Shown: positions 25,443 through 34,916, counted from the stretch's first letter. The stretch: DNA of 64,000 nucleotides from Marinicrinis sediminis (GCF_042685085.1 NZ_JBHUMM010000002.1:186001-250000); one strand, 5' to 3'. Notes: generated by a model not told the origin, from the letters alone. Program-made: numbers and translations.

Positions 25443-26882
25443 CTAAGTTTCATTCAACCGTTCAACAAGTTCCTCGGCCGCTTCCTTTCCTTGTGCGATA
25501 CAATCCGGCAATCCGACTCCCTCAAAGGTCGCTCCGGTCATGCGGGTCATCGGATATTGGCTGGAAAGGGCCTCTCTCGCCTGCTGCATTCGTTCCCGAT
25601 GTCCAATCGGATATTGCGGGAGTGAACGCTTCAAATGGGTTACCTCACTGAACAGCGGTGCTGCCTGGATGTCCATCAGTTCCGCGACATCCCGTCGTAC
25701 CGCAGCAACCAGCTCTTCATCGGTCATGGATGCATATCGCTGATCGCCGGATCTGCCGACGTAGCAACGAAGGAGAATGCGACCGTCCTGCGCCGTGTGC
25801 GGCCATTTCACAGATGTCCAGGTGCAGGCTGTAATGAATCGCCCTTCTGTACGGGGAATGACAAACCCTGAGCCCTCATACGGAATCCGGGCGGTATTCG
25901 CCTCATAGGCCAGGACCACGTTGGCAACCGAGACGTATTCCATGTCCGCAAATGTCTGTACAGCAGGCACATCGGGGAAGAGTCTGGACAAGCCATAACC
26001 GGGTACCGTCACGATCAGAGCATCAGCCGTGAGCTGCTCTGGCCCGCTTTCACCTGTTACATGCACGATCTGTTGGCTTCCTTGTGTTTCAATGGCCTGT
26101 ACATCGGTCTGCATACGGAATTCAACCTTCTGTTCCAACGCTTGCTCCAGCGCTTCCACGAGTGTGGACAAACCGTTGCGAAACGTAAGGAAGGTGGTGT
26201 TCTTGGCATAGTCCGGGAGACGATCTGAGGCTTGCGTTTGCTTGCGGCTCTGTACCATGCCCATAATCAGGCTGCGATATTTCTGTTCCAACTGCTGGAA
26301 TTGCGGAAAAGTCGCACCGAGACTGAGCTTGTACGTATCCCCTGCATAAATGCCTGCTAGCAGCGGTTCCGCGATATTGTCCAGTACCTCGCGCCCCAGT
26401 CTCCGTTCAATAAAATGACCGAGTGACTCATCTCCGGCTGTTTTCTTCCGTGGCAATATGAGATCCATCGCCGCCCTTGCCTTGCCCTTCATCGAGATGA
26501 GGTTGGTCGAGATAAACGGTCTTACCTGAGTCGGAATCCCCAGCACGAGCCCCGGAGGCATCAGCTTCAGCTTGCCTTTTTGCAAAATATAGTTTTTGCG
26601 TGCCTTCGGATTGGTTGCGACCAGCTCCTGCTCAAGATTCAGTTCCCTGGCCAGTTCGATCATGGGCAGTTTTCGGGCCAGAAAGGAGTCTGGACCTTTC
26701 TCAATGACGAACCCCTGCTTGCGCAAGGTTTCGATTTTGCCACCCAGCTGTTTTCCTTTGTCCAGGATTGTGATATGTACCGGAATGCCGGCTTCCCTGG
26801 CTTTTTTTCCAGCATAAAAGGCGGCACTCAAACCGGTGATGCCGCCTCCCACAATGATCAACTGTTTGGTTTGCTTTGTCAT
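25443..26882 (-). CDS. hemY: HemY/CgoX, coproporphyrinogen III oxidase (FAD)
   Basis: A 479-aa FAD enzyme that, in Gram-positives, oxidises coproporphyrinogen III to coproporphyrin III. The dinucleotide fold is IIVGGGITGLSAAFYAG; further markers are LGGKIETLRKQGFVIEKGPDSFLARK, LLAGIYAGDTYKLS and the C-terminal TGATFEGVGLPDCIAQG. ATG at 26882 follows GGAGGGATAAGTC. It lies three bases after hemH. With hemH this indicates the coproporphyrin-dependent heme route; the final decarboxylase HemQ is not in this window. Confidence 0.95.
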   Translation of the reverse strand: MTKQTKQLIIVGGGITGLSAAFYAGKKAREAGIPVHITILDKGKQLGGKIETLRKQGFVIEKGPDSFLARKLPMIELARELNLEQELVATNPKARKNYILQKGKLKLMPPGLVLGIPTQVRPFISTNLISMKGKARAAMDLILPRKKTAGDESLGHFIERRLGREVLDNIAEPLLAGIYAGDTYKLSLGATFPQFQQLEQKYRSLIMGMVQSRKQTQASDRLPDYAKNTTFLTFRNGLSTLVEALEQALEQKVEFRMQTDVQAIETQGSQQIVHVTGESGPEQLTADALIVTVPGYGLSRLFPDVPAVQTFADMEYVSVANVVLAYEANTARIPYEGSGFVIPRTEGRFITACTWTSVKWPHTAQDGRILLRCYVGRSGDQRYASMTDEELVAAVRRDVAELMDIQAAPLFSEVTHLKRSLPQYPIGHRERMQQAREALSSQYPMTRMTGATFEGVGLPDCIAQGKEAAEELVERLNET

Positions 26883-26885
26883 GAC

Positions 26886-27815
26886 TTATCCCTCCAGTTG
26901 CTCGTAAATAGCCTCCGCCAGACATTGCATATAGCGTGGATCGGAGTTCAAGGACGCTGTCCGTTCCAGCTGCGCTCCAAGCTCTTCAGCGAGCTGCTTG
27001 CACTCGATATCAATATCGTACAGCACTTCCAGATGATCAGAAACAAATCCAATTGGACAAATAAGCAAGTGCTTCTCTCCCTCTTCCTTCACCAAGCGCT
27101 CGATATCTTCCAGAATATCCGGGCCCAGCCACGGAACGCCTGTCTGTCCGGCGCTCTGCCAGGAAAATTGCCAGTTCGCAAGGCCGGTTCTGGCCGCGAT
27201 CGCTTCCGACGTTTCCATCAGTTGCTGCGGATACGGGTCATTCATTTCCAGAATCCGTGCCGGCAAACTGTGCGCACTGAACAGCACCTTGACGTTCGAT
27301 TTGTCTACCTGAAACTTTTGCAAAGCCGTTTCCACTCTCTCTACAAGCGCCGTGAGCAGCTCTGGCTGTAGATGATAGCTCTCTACGAACTGGATGTTCA
27401 GATCATGTTTGGCCGCCTGCTCCTTCGCCCGTTTGATATAGCTGCCTACGCTCATCGTGGAATAATGGGGAGCCAGTACGATGCCAACTGCCTGCGTGAT
27501 GCCGTCCGCTGCCATTTGATCTATGCCGTCTTCAATGAACGGCGCAGCATGCTTGAGGCCCTGATAGCATACAAAAGAGCGGTCCGGAAACTGATCATTC
27601 AGCTTCTTCTGCAAGTTGGCTACCTGATCATTGGTATGCTGTCGAAGTGGAAAAAAACCGCCCACAATGGCATCATAACGGTCCGTCAGTTCTTTCAACT
27701 GCTCCGGTGAAGGGGGATTCCCCCGGCGAATGTGTGTGTAGTACGCTTCCACCTGATCCAGGCTTTCCGGTGTTCCATATGACATGACGAGTACACCGAT
27801 TTTCGATTCGGACAT
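26886..27815 (-). CDS. hemH: HemH/CpfC, coproporphyrin ferrochelatase
   Basis: A 309-aa cytoplasmic enzyme that inserts ferrous iron into coproporphyrin III. Family markers: GVLVMSYGTPES at the N-terminus, LAPHYSTMSVGSY, the catalytic histidine H182 in LFSAHSLPARI and E263 in CPIGFVSDHLEVLYDID. These align with H183 and E264 of B. subtilis HemH. ATG at 27815 follows a strong AAGGAGG. Length agrees with the 310 aa of the Bacillus enzyme. It is the middle gene of hemE-hemH-hemY, separated from hemE by a repeat-containing gap of 182 bases. Confidence 0.96.
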   Translation of the reverse strand: MSESKIGVLVMSYGTPESLDQVEAYYTHIRRGNPPSPEQLKELTDRYDAIVGGFFPLRQHTNDQVANLQKKLNDQFPDRSFVCYQGLKHAAPFIEDGIDQMAADGITQAVGIVLAPHYSTMSVGSYIKRAKEQAAKHDLNIQFVESYHLQPELLTALVERVETALQKFQVDKSNVKVLFSAHSLPARILEMNDPYPQQLMETSEAIAARTGLANWQFSWQSAGQTGVPWLGPDILEDIERLVKEEGEKHLLICPIGFVSDHLEVLYDIDIECKQLAEELGAQLERTASLNSDPRYMQCLAEAIYEQLEG

Positions 27816-27864
27816 GCTGCTTCCTCCTTAAGACCTGTTGGTTGCATTCGATCTGTATATGAAC

Positions 27865-27934
27865 CCTCTGTGCATTGCTCTCAGTGCTCTGCTTTCCGTG
27901 CTTTTCTTTCTGTACTTTTCTTTCCGTGCTTTTC
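27865..27934. repeat. 14-bp tandem repeat between hemE and hemH
   Basis: Five consecutive 14-base units: two exact copies of TTTCCGTGCTTTTC (27893-27906 and 27921-27934), one with two changes between them (27907-27920), and two more diverged units at 27865-27892. The pyrimidine-rich array fills much of the hemE-hemH gap, which has no credible gene. Confidence 0.8.
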
Positions 27935-27997
27935 TCAGTTCTCAACTTTCAGCTATCCGCTATCGACTTGCACCTCGCAGGCAAGTTAGTCGGGCCA

Positions 27998-29047
27998 TTA
28001 CTTGGTTTGTTGAATCGCCTCTGCGGAGTAGGTCTGTATATATTCTGTCAGAATCCGCAACTTGTCGAGGGATGCCTCTGGGAACAGGCCATGACCAAGA
28101 TTGAAAATATGTCCCGGCTGCTGTAGCCCTTCATCGATAATCTGTTTGGCAGCTGCATGAATGACCTCTTGCGGGGCCATGAGCAAGGTCGGGTCCAGAT
28201 TGCCCTGAATGGTGAAACGATGTCCCGTTCGTTTGCGCGCCTCAGGAATAGGGACTCTCCAGTCCACCCCGACAACATCTGCTTTCAGACCGGACAAGGT
28301 CGGAAGCAGTTCACCCGAGCTCACTCCCGGAAAATAAATGGTGGCCACTTCTTCCGCTTCCAGTGCATTGAAAATCCGCTCAATGGTAGGAAGGACGAAG
28401 CGTTTGAAATCCGGTGCAGACAAGGCGCCTACCCAACTGTCAAATACTTGAACCGCTTTGGCACCTGCTGCAATGTGCGCCTTCAAATACGTGATCACCA
28501 TATCGCCAAGTTTTTGCATCAGGAGAAACCAGACTTCAGGATGACTGTACATCAGTTCCTTCGTGCGCAAGTAGTTTTTGGATGGTCTGCCTTCAATGAT
28601 ATAACTGGCAATGGTAAAAGGCGCACCCGCAAAGGTAATGAGCGGAATGTCCAACTCACGATCCAGAATCCGGATGGTTTCAATCACATGACCGAGATCC
28701 CCTTCCACATCAATCGGCTTCAATGCCTCTACATCTGCAGCCTGTCTGATTGGATTCTCAATGACGGGACCAATGTTTTTAACGATATCAAAATCAATCC
28801 CGATTGACGCGACCGGATTCATAATATCGGAATAGAGAATGGCAGCATCCACGCCAAGCTTTCGAACCGGCATCAAGGTCACTTCAGCAGCCAGCTCCGG
28901 CTGTTGGCAAATTTCGAGCAAGGAATATTTCTCTTTGATTTTTCGGTATTCCGGGTCATATCGACCAGCCTGACGCATGTACCAAACTGGGGTATGCGTG
29001 ACCGGTTCCTTTCGGCAGGCTCGCAGAAAAGTGTCATTAAAGGTCAT
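27998..29047 (-). CDS. hemE: HemE, uroporphyrinogen decarboxylase
   Basis: A 349-aa cytosolic TIM-barrel enzyme that removes four carboxyls from uroporphyrinogen III to give coproporphyrinogen III. Markers: the N-terminal TPVWYMRQAGRYDPEYR with the substrate-binding arginines, ILYSDIMNP (catalytic aspartate region), FAGAPFTIASYIIEG, and VQVFDSWVGALS, GNLDPTLL and FNLGHGLFPEA toward the end. ATG at 29047 follows AAAGAGG. It is the first gene after the terminator that closes the hemA-hemL unit, so hemE-hemH-hemY is probably a separate operon, as in B. subtilis. Confidence 0.96.
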   Translation of the reverse strand: MTFNDTFLRACRKEPVTHTPVWYMRQAGRYDPEYRKIKEKYSLLEICQQPELAAEVTLMPVRKLGVDAAILYSDIMNPVASIGIDFDIVKNIGPVIENPIRQAADVEALKPIDVEGDLGHVIETIRILDRELDIPLITFAGAPFTIASYIIEGRPSKNYLRTKELMYSHPEVWFLLMQKLGDMVITYLKAHIAAGAKAVQVFDSWVGALSAPDFKRFVLPTIERIFNALEAEEVATIYFPGVSSGELLPTLSGLKADVVGVDWRVPIPEARKRTGHRFTIQGNLDPTLLMAPQEVIHAAAKQIIDEGLQQPGHIFNLGHGLFPEASLDKLRILTEYIQTYSAEAIQQTK

Positions 29048-29221
29048 TGAAGGATTCCTCTTTCTGTAGCGGGTATAGTCTTATTCGTCTCGTCATGCAT
29101 GTCTTCCGTACCACGATCATTTATGTTCCATTATGCCCTTTTTTATGCATGGTCACAACGACTTAAGGCTCACTTTATCTTACAAATTCATGAACAAAGC
29201 TTTGACATGGATGCATGCATG

Positions 29222-29250
29222 AGAAAAAGAAGTCAGGACAGGCTGACTTC
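29222..29250 (-). terminator. Terminator at the end of the hemA-hemL unit
   Basis: GAAGTCAG and CTGACTTC form an 8-bp stem with a six-base loop; on the minus strand TTTTTCTC follows. It lies 17 bases after the hemL stop and separates the hemA...hemL genes from hemE-hemH-hemY. Confidence 0.8.
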
Positions 29251-29267
29251 TCGGGTCATTCTCTTCA

Positions 29268-30569
29268 TTACAGACGTTTTAGCGCCTCGCGGTGAGCTTC
29301 GATCGTCTGCTCAATATCCGAAGCGGTGTGAGCCGTAGATACAAACATGCCTTCGTACTGGGAAGGCGCGATGGATACACCGAGATCCAGCAAATGGCCA
29401 AAATACGCGGCGAAGCACTTCAGGTCAGAGGTACTAGCAGTCTCATAGTTCACGACATCCTGATCGGTGAAGAACGGGCAAACCATGGAACCTACCCGAT
29501 TGATCGTACATGCCATGCCTTTTTCTGCGGCGTTCTGACGAAAGCCTTCCTCCAGCCTGGCACCTTTCTGTTCCAGTTCCTCATACACACCGGGTTCACC
29601 CAGCTTCATGAGGGTGGTATATCCCGCGACCATCGCAAGCGGATTGCCGGACAACGTGCCCGCCTGATAAATCGGTCCACTTGGTGCCACCTGCTCCATA
29701 ATCTCACGCTTGCCGCCGTAAGCGCCGACCGGAAGGCCGCCGCCGATCACTTTGCCCAGACAGGTCAGATCCGGCGTTACGCCGAAACGTCCCTGTGCAC
29801 TGTTCAAGCCGACTCGGAAGCCTGTCATGACTTCATCAAAAATCAGCAAGGAACCATAGCGCTCAGTGATCGTCCGCAGTCCTTGCAGAAAGCCTTCTGC
29901 TGGTGGTACAACACCCATGTTGCCCGCAACCGGCTCCACGATGACCGCGGCAATCTCCTCGCCAAACTGATCAAAGGCCAGCTTCACAGAAGCCAAATCA
30001 TTATAAGGGACGGTAATCGTATGGGCCGCTGTGGCTTCCGTCACACCTGGACTGTCGGGCAGACCCAGTGTAGCCACACCCGATCCGGCTTTGATTAGCA
30101 GGGAATCCGCGTGCCCGTGATAGCACCCTTCAAATTTAAGTATTTTGTTTCGCTTGGTATAGCCGCGTGCAAGACGGAGGGCGCTCATCGTCGCTTCCGT
30201 ACCTGAATTCACCATGCGAACCACTTCGATGGAAGGAACACGATCCACGACCAGCTGGGCCATGCTCGTTTCGAGTTCAGTAGGCGCGCCAAAGCTGGTG
30301 CCGCGTTCTGCCGTCTGCTTGATCGCCTCTACCACTTCAGGATGTGCATGTCCGAGAATCAGGGGTCCCCATGAGCCGATGTAGTCAAGGTACGTGTTGC
30401 CGTCGATATCCCAGATACGCGATCCCTTGCCCTTTTCAATAAAGGGAGGGGTGAGCGATACGGACTTAAAGGCCCGTACCGGGCTGTTTACGCCACCTGG
30501 AATGATTTTTTTGGCCGCTTCAAAGGCCTCTCTGGATTTCGTATCGATTCGTTTTGGTTGTTGCGTCAT
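29268..30569 (-). CDS. hemL: HemL, glutamate-1-semialdehyde 2,1-aminomutase
   Basis: A 433-aa pyridoxal-phosphate enzyme that converts glutamate-1-semialdehyde to 5-aminolevulinate. The PLP lysine is K273 in TCLGKVIGGGLPVGAYGG; other marks are PGGVNSPVRAF, MVNSGTEATMSA, KFEGCYHGHAD and LLIFDEVMTGFR. ATG at 30569 (MTQQPKRIDTKS) follows CAGGGAG; the frame extends 50 codons upstream, overlapping hemB, but those residues are not part of the family. It is the last gene of the hemA-led unit. Confidence 0.96.
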   Translation of the reverse strand: MTQQPKRIDTKSREAFEAAKKIIPGGVNSPVRAFKSVSLTPPFIEKGKGSRIWDIDGNTYLDYIGSWGPLILGHAHPEVVEAIKQTAERGTSFGAPTELETSMAQLVVDRVPSIEVVRMVNSGTEATMSALRLARGYTKRNKILKFEGCYHGHADSLLIKAGSGVATLGLPDSPGVTEATAAHTITVPYNDLASVKLAFDQFGEEIAAVIVEPVAGNMGVVPPAEGFLQGLRTITERYGSLLIFDEVMTGFRVGLNSAQGRFGVTPDLTCLGKVIGGGLPVGAYGGKREIMEQVAPSGPIYQAGTLSGNPLAMVAGYTTLMKLGEPGVYEELEQKGARLEEGFRQNAAEKGMACTINRVGSMVCPFFTDQDVVNYETASTSDLKCFAAYFGHLLDLGVSIAPSQYEGMFVSTAHTASDIEQTIEAHREALKRL

Positions 30570-30595
30570 CTCTTCACTCCCTGTCCGTATCTGAT

Positions 30596-31594
30596 TCAAT
30601 GCCGACCGGTCTGCAACCATCTGGCCGCATCCTTGGCATGGTAAGTCAAGATCAGGTCTGCACCTGCCCGTTTGAAAGAGAGCAAGGTTTCCATCACGAT
30701 GGCTTCCTCCTGGATCCATCCCTTCTCCGCAGCTGCCTTCACCATCGAATATTCGGCACTGACATTATAGACCGCGATAGGGAGGTCAAATTCATCACGG
30801 AGCTGCCGCACCACATCCATGTAGGAAAGGCCGGGCTTTACCATGAGAATGTCTGCCCCTTCTTCCGCATCTGACCGCGCTTCCCGCATGGCTTCTCTGC
30901 TGTTTGCAGGGTCCATCTGGTAGGTTTTGCGATCCCCGAACTGCGGAGCGGAATGCGCCGCATCCCGAAACGGCCCATAATAGGCTGATGCATACTTGAC
31001 GGCATAGGACATGATCGGAATGTGGGCATATCCTGCCTGGTCGAGTCCTTCACGAATCGCATGCACGAACCCGTCCATCATATTGGACGGAGCGATGATA
31101 TCAGCTCCCGCCTCCGCTTGGGAGACAGCGGTTTTGACGAGCAGATCCAATGATGCATCATTCACGATGATAGCATGTCCATGCCCGCAGCTTTCGACTA
31201 CCCCGCAATGACCATGCGTCGTGTACTGACAGAGACAGGTATCGGCAATAACGAGACAATCCGGTGCCAGCTCCTTGATTTTTCGGGTGGCCTGCTGGAC
31301 GATGCCATCGGCAGCAAACGCAGAAGTTCCGATCTCATCCTTGTGATCGGGCACGCCAAACAGCAAAACGGCTTCAATACCGAGTTCCGTTACTTCCTTG
31401 ATTTCCTGCTCCAGTCTGTCCAGTGAAAAATGATAGACACCCGGCATGGACGGGATTTCATGTTGTATCCCCTCCCCTGCCGTTACAAATATCGGATAGA
31501 TCAAGTCCTGTACCGTCAGTCGATGCTCTCTAACCACGCTTCGCAGCGCAGAGGTATTGCGCAGTCTGCGGTGTCTGTGTACCGGGTAGCTCAT
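30596..31594 (-). CDS. hemB: HemB, porphobilinogen synthase
   Basis: A 332-aa enzyme that condenses two 5-aminolevulinates to porphobilinogen. It carries the zinc-binding cysteines of the Zn-dependent class in DTCLCQYTTHGHCG (C120, C122, C130) and the two Schiff-base lysines, K200 in SYAVKYAS and K253 in MVKPGLSY. ATG at 31594 follows AAAGGAG. It is 26 bases upstream of hemL and 67 bases downstream of the cobA-hemD fusion in the same unit. Confidence 0.97.
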   Translation of the reverse strand: MSYPVHRHRRLRNTSALRSVVREHRLTVQDLIYPIFVTAGEGIQHEIPSMPGVYHFSLDRLEQEIKEVTELGIEAVLLFGVPDHKDEIGTSAFAADGIVQQATRKIKELAPDCLVIADTCLCQYTTHGHCGVVESCGHGHAIIVNDASLDLLVKTAVSQAEAGADIIAPSNMMDGFVHAIREGLDQAGYAHIPIMSYAVKYASAYYGPFRDAAHSAPQFGDRKTYQMDPANSREAMREARSDAEEGADILMVKPGLSYMDVVRQLRDEFDLPIAVYNVSAEYSMVKAAAEKGWIQEEAIVMETLLSFKRAGADLILTYHAKDAARWLQTGRH

Positions 31595-31661
31595 TGAATC
31601 TGCTCCTTTCTGACTTTCCTATCATTCCATTTTCGATTTCTCTGTTGACCCTCTCATGTTC

Positions 31662-33215
31662 TCAGCTGGTCGTTGCATCTATGTGACGACCTTGTCCGGA
31701 CATCACTTCAATGAAGGAGTCCAGTGTGGCCTCATCTGCGATCATATTGACTTCCAGGCCAACTTCCTGTGCCGTTTGAGCCGTAATCGGCCCAATACAA
31801 GCGATATCCAGTCCCTTTGTCAGCGCTTTGACATCTCTTCCCTTGGCTTTGAGCAATTCAGCAAAATGACGAACAGTCGAAGAGCTTGCAAAGGAAAGGA
31901 TATGCAGTTCTTTCTGTTCAAGCAGATGAATCAACTCGTCCGCCTGCTCCACACACGGCACGGGTTCATAGATGTTGATCTCATCCACGACCAGCCCCTG
32001 CGAGATCATTTGTTCAGAAAGCCATTTTCTTGACAGGCTGGACTTTGGAAACAGGACCTTTTGCTCCTTCTCAACCCGCGTGGCTATGGCCGCCCATACG
32101 CCCTCCTGCTGGTATTGATCCGGAACCGCCTCTGGTATGATTCCTCTGGCGTTTAATTCCTCTGTTGTCTTCGGTCCCACTGACACCATTTTGGCACGAT
32201 GCAGCTTGCGAATATCGATGCCCTCTCGCTTGAGCGCGTCAAAGAAATATTCAACCGCATTCACGGATGTAAATACGATCCAGTCGTACGTCTCCAACTG
32301 ACCGAGCGCCTGCCTCATTTTTATCTGCTCCTGTTCAGAAGAAACAGGTTCCAGCCTCAGAAGCGGCAATTCATAAGGTTCTCCACCCAGTTCATCAATT
32401 TTCTGTACGAGCTCGCTGGCCTGCTCTCTGGAGCGGGTGACCAGGATGCGTTTTCCGAATAAAGGAAGCTTCTCATACCAGGCCAGCTGTTCACGGAGCT
32501 TGACCACATCTCCGACGATGATAACGGCTGGCGCCTTGAAATTCGCCAGTCTTACTTTCTCGGCAATATCAGCCAGCGTTCCAACCAGGGTTTCCTGTTC
32601 CACCCGTGTACCCCAACGGATCAATGCCACGGGTGTACTGGCGGCTCTGCCATTTTTCTGAAGTTGCTCGCTGATGTATTCAATCTTCGCGACACCCATT
32701 AGAAAAATAAGGGTGTCTGAAGCAGTCGACACCTTTTCCCAATTGATCGTGGAATCGAGCTTCTCAGGCTTCTCATGACCCGTCACAACAGTAAAGGAAG
32801 TGTTGTATTCGCGGTGTGTGACCGGAATCCCGGCATAAGTCGGCACGGCAATGGCCGAAGTGATTCCCGGTATAATCTCATACGGCACTTCGTGCTGCAC
32901 GAGCAGGTGAGCTTCCTCTCCCACTCGGCCGAACACACTCGGGTCCCCGCCCTTCAAGCGGGTGACCGTCTTGCCCTGCAGAGCCAAATCCACGAGCAGC
33001 TGATTGATTTCCTCCTGCTTCATGGTATGGCGATCCGGCAGCTTGCCCACGTAGATTTTCTCCACGCCGGGTCTGGCGTAAGCAAGCAGTCGAGGACTCG
33101 CCAATCGATCATAGACAATTGCATCCGATTTGAGAATGGCTTCCAGTCCTTTTACGGTGATCAGCTTTGGATCTCCGGGTCCGGCTCCAACCAGATATAC
33201 TCTCCCTGTCTTCAA
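31662..33215 (-). CDS. cobA-hemD: CobA-HemD fusion: uroporphyrinogen-III C-methyltransferase and uroporphyrinogen-III synthase
   Basis: A 517-aa two-domain protein. Residues 1 to about 250 are SAM-dependent uroporphyrinogen-III methyltransferase (VYLVGAGPGDPKLIT, VTRLKGGDPSVFGR, PGITSAIAVPTYAGIPVTHR), which makes precorrin-2. From about 258 to the end is uroporphyrinogen-III synthase (RILVTRSREQASEL, VFTSVNAVEYFFDAL, LSFASSSTVRHFAELL). In B. subtilis these are separate genes. One polypeptide thus makes uroporphyrinogen III and can divert it to siroheme. The start is TTG at 33215 after AGGGGATGATGAA. It follows hemC by four bases. Both domains look intact. Confidence 0.95.
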   Translation of the reverse strand: MKTGRVYLVGAGPGDPKLITVKGLEAILKSDAIVYDRLASPRLLAYARPGVEKIYVGKLPDRHTMKQEEINQLLVDLALQGKTVTRLKGGDPSVFGRVGEEAHLLVQHEVPYEIIPGITSAIAVPTYAGIPVTHREYNTSFTVVTGHEKPEKLDSTINWEKVSTASDTLIFLMGVAKIEYISEQLQKNGRAASTPVALIRWGTRVEQETLVGTLADIAEKVRLANFKAPAVIIVGDVVKLREQLAWYEKLPLFGKRILVTRSREQASELVQKIDELGGEPYELPLLRLEPVSSEQEQIKMRQALGQLETYDWIVFTSVNAVEYFFDALKREGIDIRKLHRAKMVSVGPKTTEELNARGIIPEAVPDQYQQEGVWAAIATRVEKEQKVLFPKSSLSRKWLSEQMISQGLVVDEINIYEPVPCVEQADELIHLLEQKELHILSFASSSTVRHFAELLKAKGRDVKALTKGLDIACIGPITAQTAQEVGLEVNMIADEATLDSFIEVMSGQGRHIDATTS

Positions 33216-33219
33216 TTCA

Positions 33220-34164
33220 TCATCCCCTAAAACGTTCCAGAATGCGTTGTGCCCCTTGGGCCATCAGTTCATCCGCAATCGCAAGCCCCAGCTGTACCGG
33301 GTCTGTACCCTGCTTCGTGGACTTCAATATCTGACTGGTGTCCGGGTCTCCAATCAAGCCCGTGCACGTAATGAGACCTTCCTCATCCGTCCCTTCATTT
33401 CCCACCGTCGCATACGCCCCGATCGGGACCTGACAGCCACCGTTGCAGGCAGCGAGGAAAGTCCGCTCTGCCGTCACAGCCGTCACTGTCTGAGGATGGT
33501 GGTAGAGCCTCAGCAAGGCCAACAGCTCCTCATCATCTTCCCGGCATTCAATCCCCAGCGCTCCCTGTCCAACCGCAGGTACACTAATTTCTACGGGCAG
33601 GAACTGATGCACCCGATCTTCCCATCCCATCCGCTTTAATCCGGCTGCGGCCAGTACGATGGCGTCGAAACCTTCAGTCTGAAGTTTTTTGATGCGTGTA
33701 TCTATATTTCCCCGAATCCATTTCACTTCCAATTCAGGACGGTAGGCTTTGATTTGCGCCATTCTTCTCAAGCTGCTCGTTCCGACGACGGCACCTTCAG
33801 GCAAGTCATCGAGTTGAGCGCCATTTTTGGTAATCAGGCAATCCCGCGGGTCTTCGCGCTCCGGAATCGCACCGAGGACGAATCCCTCACGCAGTTCTGC
33901 CGGCACATCCTTCATACTATGTACGGCGATATCGATTTCCTTATCGTAGAGCGCCTGCTCTATTTCTTTCACAAACAGACCTTTTCCGCCCACCTTGGAA
34001 AGGGTGACGTCCAAAATCTGATCCCCTTTGGTCACGATTTTCTTAATGCCAAACTCAAACGAAAATCCATGTTTCTCACACAGTGCTTGCAAATCCTTGA
34101 TCACGTGCTCGGTTTGAGTCATAGCCAGTGCGCTCTGTCTTGTTCCTACGATTATGTTGCGCAT
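33220..34164 (-). CDS. hemC: HemC, hydroxymethylbilane synthase
   Basis: A 314-aa porphobilinogen deaminase that links four porphobilinogens into hydroxymethylbilane. The dipyrromethane cofactor cysteine is C244 in AACNGGCQVPIGAYA. Other marks: VGTRQSALAMTQ, DVTLSKVGGKGLFVKEIE, AVHSMKDVPAEL with the catalytic aspartate region, and VGTSSLRRMAQI. ATG at 34164 follows AGGAGG by six bases; the ribosome site is made by the last codons of met8, whose stop is at 34167. An in-frame TTG at 34170 is less likely. Confidence 0.96.
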   Translation of the reverse strand: MRNIIVGTRQSALAMTQTEHVIKDLQALCEKHGFSFEFGIKKIVTKGDQILDVTLSKVGGKGLFVKEIEQALYDKEIDIAVHSMKDVPAELREGFVLGAIPEREDPRDCLITKNGAQLDDLPEGAVVGTSSLRRMAQIKAYRPELEVKWIRGNIDTRIKKLQTEGFDAIVLAAAGLKRMGWEDRVHQFLPVEISVPAVGQGALGIECREDDEELLALLRLYHHPQTVTAVTAERTFLAACNGGCQVPIGAYATVGNEGTDEEGLITCTGLIGDPDTSQILKSTKQGTDPVQLGLAIADELMAQGAQRILERFRG

Positions 34165-34166
34165 AT

Positions 34167-34907
34167 TCAACCTCCTCTTCCTTCTCTGTCTCTTTCTACT
34201 CTGCCTTTTTCTTCTCTGCCTATTTCCATTGTATCCCTATCAAGCGAAACCGTGCGGGAAAGCTCTGCTTCCAGCTCTTGCCTGACCTTCGGCCATTCCC
34301 CATTCTCCACACGCGTTAGAATATCCTCCGTAACGACACGGGCAAGCAGTTCTTTTTTGCTTGCCGCATCCTGCACCTGATGTTTCACACGCTCTCGAAA
34401 TGCATGCAGCCACGCCACATATGGTTCATAGCATGCGCCATACTGCTCGGACAGCCGTTTCGAAATGAGTTGGGTCAGCTTCGGACTTGCCCCATTGGTG
34501 GTGACGGCGAGCTGCAGCAGTCCACGCTGGACAACAGCGGGAAATCGGACATCTCCTTCAGCGGCCTGATGGGCCGCATTCACCCAGATCCCTGATGCTC
34601 TGGCATCCTCCGCAACCTCCCGATTCAACTCCGCCTGGTCCGTGGCGATGACCACGAGGGAAGAACCCTCGATATCCCCTTTGCGGTACGGCCTTTCTTC
34701 CAGCCACAATCGGCCTTCCGTCGCCCACTGGTGAAATGCGGGATCGCAAACAGGCGCAATGACAACAAGTTCCGCACCATAGAAAAGCAATTCCTGCGCT
34801 CTACGCGCAGCCACTTTCCCTGCTCCGACTATTGTACACCTTTTGCCAGACAAGTCCAAAAAGACCGGAAAGCCTGCTGCTTGTTCTCGCACATCCATCA
34901 CATCCAT
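34167..34907 (-). CDS. Met8/SirC-type precorrin-2 dehydrogenase (siroheme synthesis)
   Basis: A 246-aa NAD-dependent enzyme that oxidises precorrin-2 to sirohydrochlorin and, in Met8-type proteins, may also insert iron. N-terminal Rossmann motif CTIVGAGKVAARRAQELL, then VIATDQAELNREVAEDA, VNAAHQ and FPAVVQRGLLQLAVTTNGASPKL. With the CobA domain downstream it completes the path to siroheme, the cofactor of sulfite and nitrite reductases. The C-terminus ends in a charged repeat tail (GREEK, GRVER, DREGR) made by a 15-bp tandem repeat. No good ribosome site precedes the ATG; it starts ten bases after hemX. Confidence 0.88.
   Translation of the reverse strand: MDVMDVREQAAGFPVFLDLSGKRCTIVGAGKVAARRAQELLFYGAELVVIAPVCDPAFHQWATEGRLWLEERPYRKGDIEGSSLVVIATDQAELNREVAEDARASGIWVNAAHQAAEGDVRFPAVVQRGLLQLAVTTNGASPKLTQLISKRLSEQYGACYEPYVAWLHAFRERVKHQVQDAASKKELLARVVTEDILTRVENGEWPKVRQELEAELSRTVSLDRDTMEIGREEKGRVERDREGRGG
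34176..34220. repeat. 15-bp in-frame tandem repeat at the 3' end of met8
   Basis: Three 15-base units on the minus strand (34206-34220, 34191-34205, 34176-34190) of the form GRCAGAGWAGRAARA. They encode GREEK, GRVER and DREGR. The purine-rich run leads straight into the AGGAGG ribosome site of hemC. Confidence 0.85.
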
Positions 34908-34916
34908 ACTCGTATG

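Noticed and set aside
27673..27945. 90-codon frame at the hemH 5' end
   Set aside because: It overlaps hemH and then translates the 14-bp repeat; the hemH start with AAGGAGG is much better.
30569..30719. 50-codon N-terminal extension of HemL
   Set aside because: The extra sequence overlaps hemB and is not part of the family; the internal ATG has a good ribosome site.
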